DNA of 7,602 nucleotides from Acidobacteriota bacterium. Lineage in GTDB: Bacteria; Acidobacteriota; Vicinamibacteria; Vicinamibacterales; JAKQTR01. The position numbers were made by a program, and so were the translations under genes. The notes below the pieces were generated by a model. The model was not told the DNA's origin and did no database searches. It saw nothing but the letters and a program-made list of their open reading frames with translations. Below, piece by piece: positions 1 through 5,370 of this stretch; position 1 is the stretch's first letter; the number at the start of each line of letters is the position of its first letter. The stretch spans positions 1 to 7,602 of the forward strand of contig JAPKZP010000286.1 in the NCBI GenBank assembly GCA_026393735.1, given 5' to 3'.

Positions 1-19
1 CGCGAAGGCGGGAATCCAG
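1..19. repeat. Partial REP-like palindrome cut by the window edge
   Basis: The first bases read CGCGAAGGCGGGAATCCAG. This matches the right half of a hairpin of the form ATTCCCGC-GAAG-GCGGGAAT-CCAG: the GAAG loop is at 4-7, the right arm GCGGGAAT at 8-15, and only CGC of the left arm is present at 1-3. From general knowledge, elements of this form are dispersed between genes in many GC-rich bacterial genomes. It lies 50 bases past the jag stop codon, so it could also end the operon transcript. The left arm is outside the window, so the complete palindrome is inferred. Confidence 0.5.
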
Positions 20-68
20 CCTGCGAGCCCGCCCGCGCCAGTTCACAATCCTGTGCTCCCGCCCCCTG

Positions 69-530
69 CTACCTGCGAGCCGAGATGATGACGGTCTTCA
101 TGAACGCATCCCCGATGCTCTCCGAGGTCACGTCATGACACTCGGTGACGGTCATGTGGACGATGCGGCGCTCGTACGGGTTGAGCGGACCGATCTCCTG
201 CGAGGCGCCGGAGGACACCGCCTTGTCTGCGAGGAACTTCGCCATCTTGCGCAACTCCGCGTCCTTGTCCTGCCTGAAGCCCATGCAGTCGACGGCAATC
301 CGCCGGCCCTCGGGCAGATCGTCGCGGAACACCGACGCCACGATCTGCTGCAGCGCGTTCAGCGCCTCTCCGCGGCGCCGGACGAGCAACTCCCCGCTCT
401 CGCCCTCTAGGTCCACGCGCAGGCCGTCGGCGGTCTCGACCACCGTGGCCGTCAGCGACAGGCCCATCGCGTTGGTGACGTTCGTGACGAATTCAACGAT
501 GCGCAATTCGACATCCATTGGACGATCCAT
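69..530 (-). CDS. jag: Jag/KhpB-type KH-R3H RNA-binding protein
   Basis: This 153-residue protein is a cytoplasmic single-strand RNA-binding protein of the Jag (KhpB/EloR) family. In Gram-positive bacteria the family acts with KhpA on mRNAs that affect cell elongation and division. The sequence shows a KH domain (about residues 12-85) with the typical 'RRGEALNALQ' helix, followed by an R3H domain (about 88-151) with the signature 'NPYERRIVHMTV', in which R121 and H125 form the RxxxH motif. The N-terminal Jag_N domain of longer relatives is absent. In the KH loop the expected first glycine of GxxG is R51 (RRRG, 51-54), which is unusual. A second ATG four codons in (516-518) is an alternative start; neither start has a strong ribosome binding site. 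It follows yidC by 93 bases, the usual neighbour, and ends in TAG at 69-71. Confidence 0.92.
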   Translation of the reverse strand: MDRPMDVELRIVEFVTNVTNAMGLSLTATVVETADGLRVDLEGESGELLVRRRGEALNALQQIVASVFRDDLPEGRRIAVDCMGFRQDKDAELRKMAKFLADKAVSSGASQEIGPLNPYERRIVHMTVTECHDVTSESIGDAFMKTVIISARR

Positions 531-566
531 TCAGCTTCAGAACCCCAATGTCCCCGACAACCGGTG

Positions 567-615
567 TCAAGACCCGTTCTCGCGGCGGGAAACTCGCCGC
601 CCGCGCAGGTCTTGA
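567..615. repeat. Two-part inverted repeat between yidC and jag
   Basis: The gap between the yidC stop and the jag start carries a nested palindrome. The outer arms TCAAGACC (567-574) and GGTCTTGA (608-615) match over 8 bp. The inner arms GCGGCG (582-587) and CGCCGC (595-600) match over 6 bp around a 7-base loop. There is no T-run on either side, so a classical Rho-independent terminator is not indicated. An RNA-processing or attenuation structure that separates jag expression from yidC is possible but inferred. Confidence 0.55.
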
Positions 616-623
616 ACCCGTCT

Positions 624-2345
624 CTAGTTCTTGTCGCCCGCCTTGGTCGCGCGGCGCTCGGCGGCCGGCCGCGGAATGCGCGGCGCGCCAATGATCTTGT
701 ACGTGAAATACTGCTGGCCGATCGCCAGCACGTTGTTCACGAGCCAGTAGATGTTCAACCCGCTCGGCGCCCACAGAAACATCACCGTGAAGATCACCGG
801 CATCATCATGAACATCTTCTGCTGCATCGGGTCGGTCGCCGTCTGCGGCGTCATCCTCTGCTGCACCAGCATGGTGATGCCGGTCAGGACCGGCGCGACG
901 TAGAACGGATCGTACACCGACAGGTCCGTGATCCACAGCCCGAACGGCGCACCGCGCAGCTCGATGGAGTACGCCAGCATTGAATAGAACGCAAACAGGA
1001 TCGGCATCGTCAGCAGCATGGGCACGCAGCCGCTGGCGGGATTCACGCCACGCTGCTTGTAGAGGCCCATGAGCTCTTCGTTCATCTTCTGTTTCTGCGG
1101 GTCGGTCGCCTTCAGTTTGCCGTAGCGATCCTGGATAGCCTTGATCTCGGGCTGCAGCGCCTGCATCTTGCGCATCGACACCACGCTCTTGTGGCGCAGC
1201 GGGAAGATGGCGAGGTTGATGAGAAACGTCAGCGCGATGATCGACCAGCCGTAGTTACCGATGTAGGTGTTGATGCCCACCAGCGCGCGCAGCAGCGGCA
1301 CCACGATGAACGCGAACATGCCGTAATCGATGGACCGGACAAGCTCACCGTCCACGCTCTTGAGCAGGTCGAATTCCTTGGGCCCGAGGAAGAACGTCGT
1401 GTTGACGCCCTGGCCCTGCGGGTTGACCGCGTAGGACACGAACGTGTGCAGCGGCTTGCCCTGGCTGTCCGGCACCACGAGCGGGCGGTAGTCGATGCGC
1501 CCCGCGTTCGTCCCCAGCAGCGCGGCCGACATGAAGTAGTGGTCGTCGACGCCGGCCCAGCGCAGCTGGCCTTCGAACGTCGGCTGGTTGACGAGAGCGG
1601 CCGCGTCGTGGCGCTCGACTTTGCCTTCGCGGTAGAGCAGGGCGCGCGCGCCCATCAGGTAGCGGCTGACCTCGCCCGTCTCGGCGTCGCCCGGGCTTGG
1701 GCCCATCACGATCCCGAGGTTCGCCGGCGCACCGCCAACGGACGCGTCGGCCGCGAGGTTGATGGTGTAGCGGGCCGGGTCAACGGCGAAGGTCTTGCGG
1801 ATCGCGAGGCCCCCGGTCTCGCGGTACTCGAACGCCAGCACGTAGACGCCGGTCTTCGGGTCGCGCGTCGCGCCGCCCCCGTCCACGCGAAACAAGGCGC
1901 CGTTGGCGCGAGCGTCGACGGCCGCGTTGCCTGTGTCGATCGAAAATGGTCTCGCCGCGTCCGCCAGCGTCTGCGGCACGAGATCAACGAGCTTGCCGGC
2001 CTTGTCCTTGAAGCGCTTCAGACGCCAGCTCGTGAGGACGCCCCCGCGATTGGAAAAGACCGCGCGCACCGTGCCGGCTTCGATGACGGTGTCGCGGGCC
2101 TCGCTGTCAGCCACCACGACTTGGGCGGACAGAACCGCATCGGGTAATGGCGTGCCTGCCGCAGGCGCAGGAGCCGCGGCCGACGGTGAGGCCGCTGGCT
2201 GGCCGGGGGCGGGGGCCGCCGAGCCCTTGGCCAGTTCGGTCTGAACGGCCTTGGGCCTTTGCGCTGGCTTCGGCGCAAACATCGACTGGTACAGGTACAG
2301 CACCAGGAACGACAGAACGACGGCGATCAGAACGCGCTTTTCCAT
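624..2345 (-). CDS. yidC: Membrane protein insertase YidC
   Basis: YidC (573 residues) inserts and folds inner-membrane proteins, alone or with SecYEG. The start gives the classic N-terminus 'MEKRVLIAVVLSFLVLYLYQ' (TM1, residues 4-21), then an Ala/Pro-rich linker (about 42-68) and a large periplasmic beta domain (about 75-330), the layout of Gram-negative YidC. The C-terminal insertase core (about 340-553) contains the conserved cytoplasmic hairpin 'MRKMQALQPEIKAIQDRYG' (391-409), 'NPASGCVPMLLTMPI' and 'TDPMQQKMFMMMPVIFTVMF'. A short basic tail follows. Length and domain order are normal for Gram-negative forms, so an outer membrane is implied. The hydrophilic-groove arginine of the family (E. 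coli R366) aligns with N377 in 'LTFLINLAIFPL', five residues before the conserved P-L. No clear Shine-Dalgarno is seen upstream. The gene sits between yidD and jag, the conserved order. Confidence 0.97.
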   Translation of the reverse strand: MEKRVLIAVVLSFLVLYLYQSMFAPKPAQRPKAVQTELAKGSAAPAPGQPAASPSAAAPAPAAGTPLPDAVLSAQVVVADSEARDTVIEAGTVRAVFSNRGGVLTSWRLKRFKDKAGKLVDLVPQTLADAARPFSIDTGNAAVDARANGALFRVDGGGATRDPKTGVYVLAFEYRETGGLAIRKTFAVDPARYTINLAADASVGGAPANLGIVMGPSPGDAETGEVSRYLMGARALLYREGKVERHDAAALVNQPTFEGQLRWAGVDDHYFMSAALLGTNAGRIDYRPLVVPDSQGKPLHTFVSYAVNPQGQGVNTTFFLGPKEFDLLKSVDGELVRSIDYGMFAFIVVPLLRALVGINTYIGNYGWSIIALTFLINLAIFPLRHKSVVSMRKMQALQPEIKAIQDRYGKLKATDPQKQKMNEELMGLYKQRGVNPASGCVPMLLTMPILFAFYSMLAYSIELRGAPFGLWITDLSVYDPFYVAPVLTGITMLVQQRMTPQTATDPMQQKMFMMMPVIFTVMFLWAPSGLNIYWLVNNVLAIGQQYFTYKIIGAPRIPRPAAERRATKAGDKN

Positions 2346-2387
2346 AGGGACTGCATCGAGCCAGCAGAATTACTCGGACAGCAAAAG

Positions 2388-2406
2388 AACCTCTCCGGGA
2401 GAGGTT
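2388..2406 (-). terminator. Hairpin after yidD, terminator-like
   Basis: Read on the minus strand just past the yidD stop, an 8-bp stem AACCTCTC / GAGAGGTT closes on a 3-base loop and is followed by CTTTTGCT. The stem is good, but the T-run is only four bases and follows a C, so termination may be partial. The site lies in the 65-base yidD-yidC gap and could reduce read-through into yidC or act as a processing site. Confidence 0.5.
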
Positions 2407-2430
2407 TCTACTAACCTCTCAGGGAGAGGT
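2388..2430. repeat. Tandem copy of a short palindrome at the yidD 3' end
   Basis: Two near-identical palindromes lie 25 bases apart: AACCTCTCCGGGAGAGGT at 2388-2405 and AACCTCTCAGGGAGAGGT at 2413-2430. They differ at one base. The second copy, at 2413-2430, overlaps the last codons and the stop of yidD, so it encodes the C-terminal residues D-L-S-L-R-G. Each copy can form its own hairpin, and the left arm of one can also pair with the right arm of the other. A local duplication is the simplest explanation. Confidence 0.8.
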
Positions 2431-2644
2431 CAGTCGGTGGCACGGGGTCGAAACCGTGACCGCCAAACGGATGACACCGGCAAAGCCGACGGACGCCAAG
2501 CGCCACCCCGGCCATCGCGCCGTGCCGTTCCACCGCCTCGGCCATGTAGTCCGAGCAGGAAGGCAGATAGCGGCACGATCCTGCAAACACAGGAGAAATA
2601 AGCCACTTATATAGTTTCAGCCACCGGAGCAACCCACGCGCCAC
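2411..2644 (-). CDS. yidD: Membrane protein insertion efficiency factor YidD
   Basis: YidD is a small membrane-associated protein that helps YidC-dependent insertion of inner-membrane proteins. The protein shows the amphipathic N-terminal helix 'LLRWLKLYKWLISP', then the conserved cysteine motifs 'CRYLPSCSDYMAEAVERHGA' and 'RRLCRCHPFGGHGFDPVPP', which together identify the DUF37/YidD family. The chosen start is a GTG at 2642-2644, giving 77 residues and placing the 'LYKWLISP' motif about ten residues in, as in typical family members. It has no clear ribosome binding site. An alternative GTG at 2717-2719 would give 102 residues and overlap the rnpA stop by 11 bases, similar to the rnpA-yidD overlap in E. 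coli, but its extra 25 residues do not look like the family. The identity is sure; the start is not. Confidence 0.9.
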   Translation of the reverse strand: MARGLLRWLKLYKWLISPVFAGSCRYLPSCSDYMAEAVERHGAMAGVALGVRRLCRCHPFGGHGFDPVPPTDLSLRG

Positions 2645-2708
2645 CGCGCCGGGGCGTGTCGCTTCCTGGTCGCGGCGCGGCCTGGCGCTCGCCGCACACG
2701 GGTGCGGG

Positions 2709-3107
2709 CTATGCCCCACGGGGCTTCCAACCGCGACGCCGGAGTGTGGCCAGGTAGTCGGCCTCGACATGGGCGTAGTCGGCCTCGAGCATTTCGCGCC
2801 GGGGAATGACAACGACGTCAAGCCCGGCCTGCAGTTTGTTTCGGCGGAACGCCTCGCGAACGAGGCGCTTGGCCCGGTTTCGCTGGACGGCGGACCCGTA
2901 CTTCCGGGTCGCGGCAATCCCGAGGCGGGTGAACGGCCGGTCGGTCACCAGCACGAACACGGTCATGAGGCGGCCAGACAGCCGCGTGCCGCGCTCATAG
3001 ATGGCTTCGTACTCGGGCCGACGCCGGACGCGCTCGGCATGCGTCAAGCGTTCGTGCGGAACCCCCGGGGTCCCGTCGGCGGACCTCGTGTCTGGGCCGG
3101 CCGTCAC
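2709..3107 (-). CDS. rnpA: Ribonuclease P protein component
   Basis: RnpA is the protein subunit of RNase P. It binds the M1 catalytic RNA and the 5' leader of precursor tRNAs to support 5' maturation. The 132-residue product has the signature RNR motif region 'AVQRNRAKRLVREAFRR' (73-89) and the preceding 'RLGIAATRKYGSA' strand and loop. It is highly basic, as expected. The start is a GTG at 3105-3107, supported by a GGGGAAG ribosome-binding-like sequence about six bases upstream and by its position 18 bases past the rpmH stop. The first 17 or so residues are not part of the conserved fold, so the in-frame GTG at codon 16 is a possible shorter start. The rpmH-rnpA-yidD-yidC order is the standard one. 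Confidence 0.96.
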   Translation of the reverse strand: MTAGPDTRSADGTPGVPHERLTHAERVRRRPEYEAIYERGTRLSGRLMTVFVLVTDRPFTRLGIAATRKYGSAVQRNRAKRLVREAFRRNKLQAGLDVVVIPRREMLEADYAHVEADYLATLRRRGWKPRGA

Positions 3108-3125
3108 GCCCGCTTCCCCGCGTGC

Positions 3126-3269
3126 CTATTCGTCCGAAACCGTGAGCCGTTTCCGGCCCTTGGCCCGGCGGCGGGCCAGCACTTGCTGCCCATCCTGGGT
3201 CTTCATCCGCTTACGGAACCCGTGCGTTTTCTTGCGTCGACTGGTATTCGGCTGGAATGTGCGCTTCAT
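3126..3269 (-). CDS. rpmH: 50S ribosomal protein L34
   Basis: This 47-residue open frame encodes ribosomal protein L34 of the large subunit. The product begins 'MKRTFQPNTSRRKKTHGFRK', continues with 'RMKTQDGQQVLARRRAKGRK' and ends 'RLTVSDE'. This matches the near-invariant L34 pattern (KRTFQPN, HGFRxRM, G..VL..RR.KGR..L), with the usual extreme Lys/Arg content. Length is normal (44-50 in most bacteria). It is the first gene of the minus-strand operon, lies 36 bases downstream of a clear promoter -10 element and diverges from dnaA, the most conserved gene pair of bacterial origin regions. An AGGTG sequence shortly before the ATG may be the ribosome binding site. Confidence 0.98.
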   Translation of the reverse strand: MKRTFQPNTSRRKKTHGFRKRMKTQDGQQVLARRRAKGRKRLTVSDE

Positions 3270-3304
3270 TCAGACACCTACGCCTGCAAAAGACGGAACT
3301 TCCC

Positions 3305-3333
3305 ATACTAGCGGGCCTGCACGGAACCGTCAA
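3305..3333 (-). promoter_or_regulatory. Sigma70-type promoter for rpmH operon
   Basis: On the minus strand, TTGACG (3333-3328) matches the -35 consensus at 5 of 6 bases. It is separated by exactly 17 bases from TAGTAT (3310-3305), which matches the -10 at 4 of 6. The predicted transcript would start near 3298, giving a leader of roughly 30 bases before the rpmH ATG. Position, orientation and spacing all fit a housekeeping promoter for rpmH-rnpA-yidD and perhaps yidC-jag. Confidence 0.75.
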
Positions 3334-3369
3334 CTTTTCCTGCGAATCCTACCCGTCCAGTGCTATCGT

Positions 3370-3397
3370 CGTCGGGGTCCTCCCGGACGACCCGACG
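3370..3397. repeat. GC-rich stem-loop upstream of dnaA
   Basis: The arms CGTCGGG (3370-3376) and CCCGACG (3391-3397) match over 7 bp. They are extended by GTCC (3377-3380) paired with GGAC (3385-3388), with a GA bulge at 3389-3390 and a TCCC loop. No T-run follows. It may be a structural element of the origin or of a long dnaA leader; its role is unknown. Confidence 0.45.
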
Positions 3398-3438
3398 CGG
3401 CCCAGGAGCGCACGACCTTCGCCTGTCGCCTTCCTCGG

Positions 3439-3470
3439 TTTTCCACAGATGTTGAAAAGATTGTGGAAAA
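3439..3470. promoter_or_regulatory. Cluster of three DnaA-box-like sites
   Basis: Three 9-mers close to the DnaA box consensus TTATCCACA lie within 32 bases: TTTTCCACA at 3439-3447 (plus strand), TTTTCAACA at 3450-3458 (minus strand) and TTTTCCACA at 3462-3470 (minus strand). The outer two differ from consensus at one position and the middle one at two. The last two are in tandem with a 12-base pitch, and the first faces them. The cluster lies about 150 bases before the dnaA start, where DnaA usually binds to initiate replication and repress its own gene. Confidence 0.72.
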
Positions 3471-3548
3471 CGTCAGGGGCGAAAGACGAGCGCAGCCCGT
3501 TATTCCGGGCGGATTTCAAGGGTTTCTGCGGCGTGCAACGCGCTTGTG

Positions 3549-3564
3549 CGCCTCTCGGGAGGCG
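3549..3564. repeat. Small perfect hairpin before dnaA
   Basis: CGCCTC (3549-3554) and GAGGCG (3559-3564) form a perfect 6-bp stem with a TCGG loop, 54 bases before the dnaA ATG. If dnaA is transcribed from further upstream, this would fold in its leader. There is no T-run, so a terminator is unlikely. Confidence 0.4.
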
Positions 3565-3618
3565 AAAGCCGGTAACATGTTGACTCGTTGTTGTTTATAG
3601 CGTGTTCTTGAGGCCGGC

Positions 3619-5031
3619 ATGGACAGCCTGAACGTCTGGGACGACATTCTCTCCCGCGTCGAGACCAAGGTCAGCCGTCACGTGTTCCACACGTGGTTCA
3701 AGCCGACGGCCTTCGTTTCCGAGGCCGGCGACGAGGTGCGGGTTCGTGTGCCGAACTACCTCTATCGCGACTGGCTGACGAAGCACTACGCCGGCCTCAT
3801 CAACGAGGCGCTTGCGGAAATCGAACGGCCGCGGGTCCACATTGATTTCGTGACAGAAGGCCCGCGCGGCGACATGCCGTCAATGGCCGAGGTTGTGCCA
3901 CCTATCGCGATCGAGGAAGCGGAGCAGGCCGAAGGGCTGGAGTTCCGGCCCGCGGGCGCGCCGGAACTCGTCGAGGCGCCCGCCTATCGGGGCGTGGCGT
4001 ACGAAGGCAGCCCGGCCACCGGGTTGAACATGCGGTATACGTTCGAGACCTTCGTTGTCGGGCCCTCCAATCAGTTCGCGGAAGCCGCGTCGCGTGCTGT
4101 GTCGGAAGCGCCGTCTCGCTCGTACAACCCGCTCTACATCTACGGCGGCGTGGGCCTGGGCAAGACGCACCTGATGCACGCCATCGGCCACTACGTGCTC
4201 CGGCACAACCCGCAATTCAAGCTCACCTACATCTCGACCGAGCGTTTCATGAACGAGATGATCAACGCCGTCAAGAACGACCGCGTGCTCGACTTCCGCG
4301 AGCGCTATCGCTCGGTGGATGTGCTGCTGGTCGACGACATCCAGTTCCTGGCCGGCAAGGAAGGGACGCAGAACGAGTTCTTCCACACGTTCAACGCGCT
4401 CTACGACGCGCAGAAGCAGATCGTGCTCAGCAGCGATTGCCCGCCGAACGAAATTCCGTCGCTCGAGGAACGGTTGCGCAGCCGCTTTGAATGGGGCTTG
4501 ATCGCGGACATCCAGTCGCCGGATCTCGAGACGAAGGTGGCGATTCTGAAGAAGAAGGCGGACGCGGAAAGCGTGCCGTTGCCGGACAACGTGGCCATCT
4601 ACATCGCGGAGAAGATCAAGTCCAACATCCGAGAGCTGGAAGGCTCGCTCATCCGGCTGATCGCATACGCGTCGCTCACCGGGCGAGAGGTGTCCATCAG
4701 CCTGGCCCAGGAAGTGCTGAAGAACGTGATCGGCCAGGACGACCGCGCGGTGACCGTGGACATGATTCAGAAGTCTGTCGCGGACTACTATCAGCTGAAG
4801 GTCGCCGATCTCCGCTCACGGAACAACTCGAAGTCGGTGGCGATGCCCCGGCAAATTGCGATGTACCTCTGCAAAGCCCTGACGCACGCGTCGCTCCCGG
4901 AGATTGGCCGGAGCTTTGGTGGAAAACATCATTCGACGGTCATTCACTCCATACGCAAGATCGACACGCTGCGGAAGAAGGACCGGGATTTCAACAGCGT
5001 TATCAACAACCTTGTCGACGGGTTGCGCTAG
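3619..5031 (+). CDS. dnaA: Chromosomal replication initiator DnaA
   Basis: DnaA (470 residues) binds DnaA boxes at oriC as an ATP-bound filament, melts the duplex and recruits the helicase. Domain I (1-80, 'VWDDILSRVETKVSRHVFHTWFKP') mediates self and helicase contacts, and a variable linker follows (about 81-135). The AAA+ domain III (about 136-372) has Walker A 'GGVGLGKTH' (176-184), Walker B 'LLVDDIQF' (236-243) and the arginine finger R289 in 'RLRSRFEWG'. Domain IV (about 375-470) has the DNA-binding signature 'LPEIGRSFGGKHHSTVIHS' (426-444). The E. coli base-contacting residues R399, D433 and T435 align with N403, H437 and S439, while K419, P427 and H438 are kept. GAGG five bases before the ATG supports this start. 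Two box-like 9-mers lie inside the last codons (4988-4996 and 5000-5008). Confidence 0.99.
   Translation: MDSLNVWDDILSRVETKVSRHVFHTWFKPTAFVSEAGDEVRVRVPNYLYRDWLTKHYAGLINEALAEIERPRVHIDFVTEGPRGDMPSMAEVVPPIAIEEAEQAEGLEFRPAGAPELVEAPAYRGVAYEGSPATGLNMRYTFETFVVGPSNQFAEAASRAVSEAPSRSYNPLYIYGGVGLGKTHLMHAIGHYVLRHNPQFKLTYISTERFMNEMINAVKNDRVLDFRERYRSVDVLLVDDIQFLAGKEGTQNEFFHTFNALYDAQKQIVLSSDCPPNEIPSLEERLRSRFEWGLIADIQSPDLETKVAILKKKADAESVPLPDNVAIYIAEKIKSNIRELEGSLIRLIAYASLTGREVSISLAQEVLKNVIGQDDRAVTVDMIQKSVADYYQLKVADLRSRNNSKSVAMPRQIAMYLCKALTHASLPEIGRSFGGKHHSTVIHSIRKIDTLRKKDRDFNSVINNLVDGLR
4988..5008 (+). promoter_or_regulatory. Two DnaA-box-like sites inside the dnaA 3' end
   Basis: ATTTCAACA (4988-4996) and TTATCAACA (5000-5008) lie in tandem with the same 12-base pitch as the upstream pair. 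The second differs from the TTATCCACA consensus at one base. They encode residues F-N-S-V-I-N-N of DnaA, so codon choice alone could produce them. They continue into the box-like sites of the following gap. Confidence 0.4.
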
Positions 5032-5300
5032 AGTCTCGGGAGCTTGCTACGGTTTCAAAACCAAGAAGCGAAGGATCGTGGCCCCTCGAAAACAGGCCTG
5101 AAGGCCAGTTCCACGCCACCTCAGCCGCGCTTCGGTGCCGGGCTAGGCGATCGTGCGGCAGAAACGACGAGCCGCGCGATTCAACAGCCGCCCCCTGTGC
5201 ACGGACTGTGCGCTCCCGCGTGTCCAGAAAACCGTCCACAGGCCTCCGCAACGCGCACGGGTTTCTCCCCCAGGAAGTCAACAGGTTTTGTCGTCTGCAA

Positions 5301-5312
5301 GTTGTTCATAGC
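5301..5312. repeat. 12-mer shared with the dnaA upstream region
   Basis: GTTGTTCATAGC here and GTTGTTTATAGC at 3590-3601 differ at one base. One copy lies shortly before dnaA and the other in the gap before dnaN. The inner TGTTYATAG is a distant match (6 of 9) to an inverted DnaA box, so a shared initiator or regulator site is possible. Confidence 0.5.
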
Positions 5313-5321
5313 TAAACAGTT

Positions 5322-5342
5322 AAAGCCTCTTTTATGGCTTTT
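5322..5342 (+). terminator. Weak terminator-like hairpin before dnaN
   Basis: AAAGCC (5322-5327) pairs with GGCTTT (5336-5341) across an 8-base loop, and the T-run of the right arm continues to 5342. The stem has only three G-C pairs, so termination of dnaA transcripts would be inefficient. The element overlaps the proposed dnaN -35 and a DnaA-box-like site. Confidence 0.3.
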
Positions 5343-5367
5343 CAACAGGTGATCCTTTTAGTATACT
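5339..5367 (+). promoter_or_regulatory. Candidate dnaN promoter
   Basis: TATACT (5362-5367) matches the -10 consensus at 5 of 6 bases. Exactly 17 bases upstream is TTTTCA (5339-5344), a 4 of 6 match to the -35. The predicted start near 5374 leaves a leader of about 70 bases containing the TTGATCTGA repeats. The -35 lies within the DnaA-box-like TTTTCAACA (5339-5347), so DnaA binding could repress or modulate dnaN-gyrB transcription. Confidence 0.6.
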
Positions 5368-5370
5368 TTC

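Larger units (their letters stand above)
3270..3618. other. rpmH-dnaA divergent intergenic region, origin candidate part 1
   Basis: This 349-base gap contains no credible gene. It holds the rpmH promoter (3305-3333), a GC-rich hairpin (3370-3397), a DnaA-box-like cluster (3439-3470), a second hairpin (3549-3564) and the sequence GTTGTTTATAGC (3590-3601), which recurs with one change before dnaN. In many bacteria this gap carries all or part of oriC and the autoregulated dnaA promoter. The dnaA promoter could not be placed with confidence. Confidence 0.6.

Noticed and set aside
1..68. Start of mnmE or another downstream gene on the minus strand
   Set aside because: Translation of the short stretch from possible starts gives no resemblance to MnmE, RsmG, ParA or ParB N-termini; only the REP-like half is recognisable.
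1191..2147. Open frame of 318 codons on the plus strand, antisense to yidC
   Set aside because: Its composition (Arg, Val, Asp, His) is that of an antisense shadow; yidC is clear on the minus strand.
3580..3608. TTGACT (3580-3585) as -35 of a dnaA promoter with TGTTCT as -10
   Set aside because: The -10 match is only 3 of 6, and the predicted start would leave almost no leader before the dnaA ribosome binding site. The dnaA promoter stays unresolved.
5168..5230. CTGTGCACG and CTGTGCGCT as DnaA boxes on the opposite strand
   Set aside because: They match the box consensus at about five of nine bases, too weak to separate from background in GC-rich DNA.
5003..5281. Possible small minus-strand gene in the dnaA-dnaN gap
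   Set aside because: The 92-codon frame overlaps the dnaA 3' end, has no recognised motif and lacks support from a ribosome binding site or conservation.
4491..5315. Open frame of 274 codons on the plus strand overlapping the end of dnaA
   Set aside because: It is a different-frame reading of dnaA and the following gap, with low-complexity Arg/Gly/Ala content and no family resemblance.
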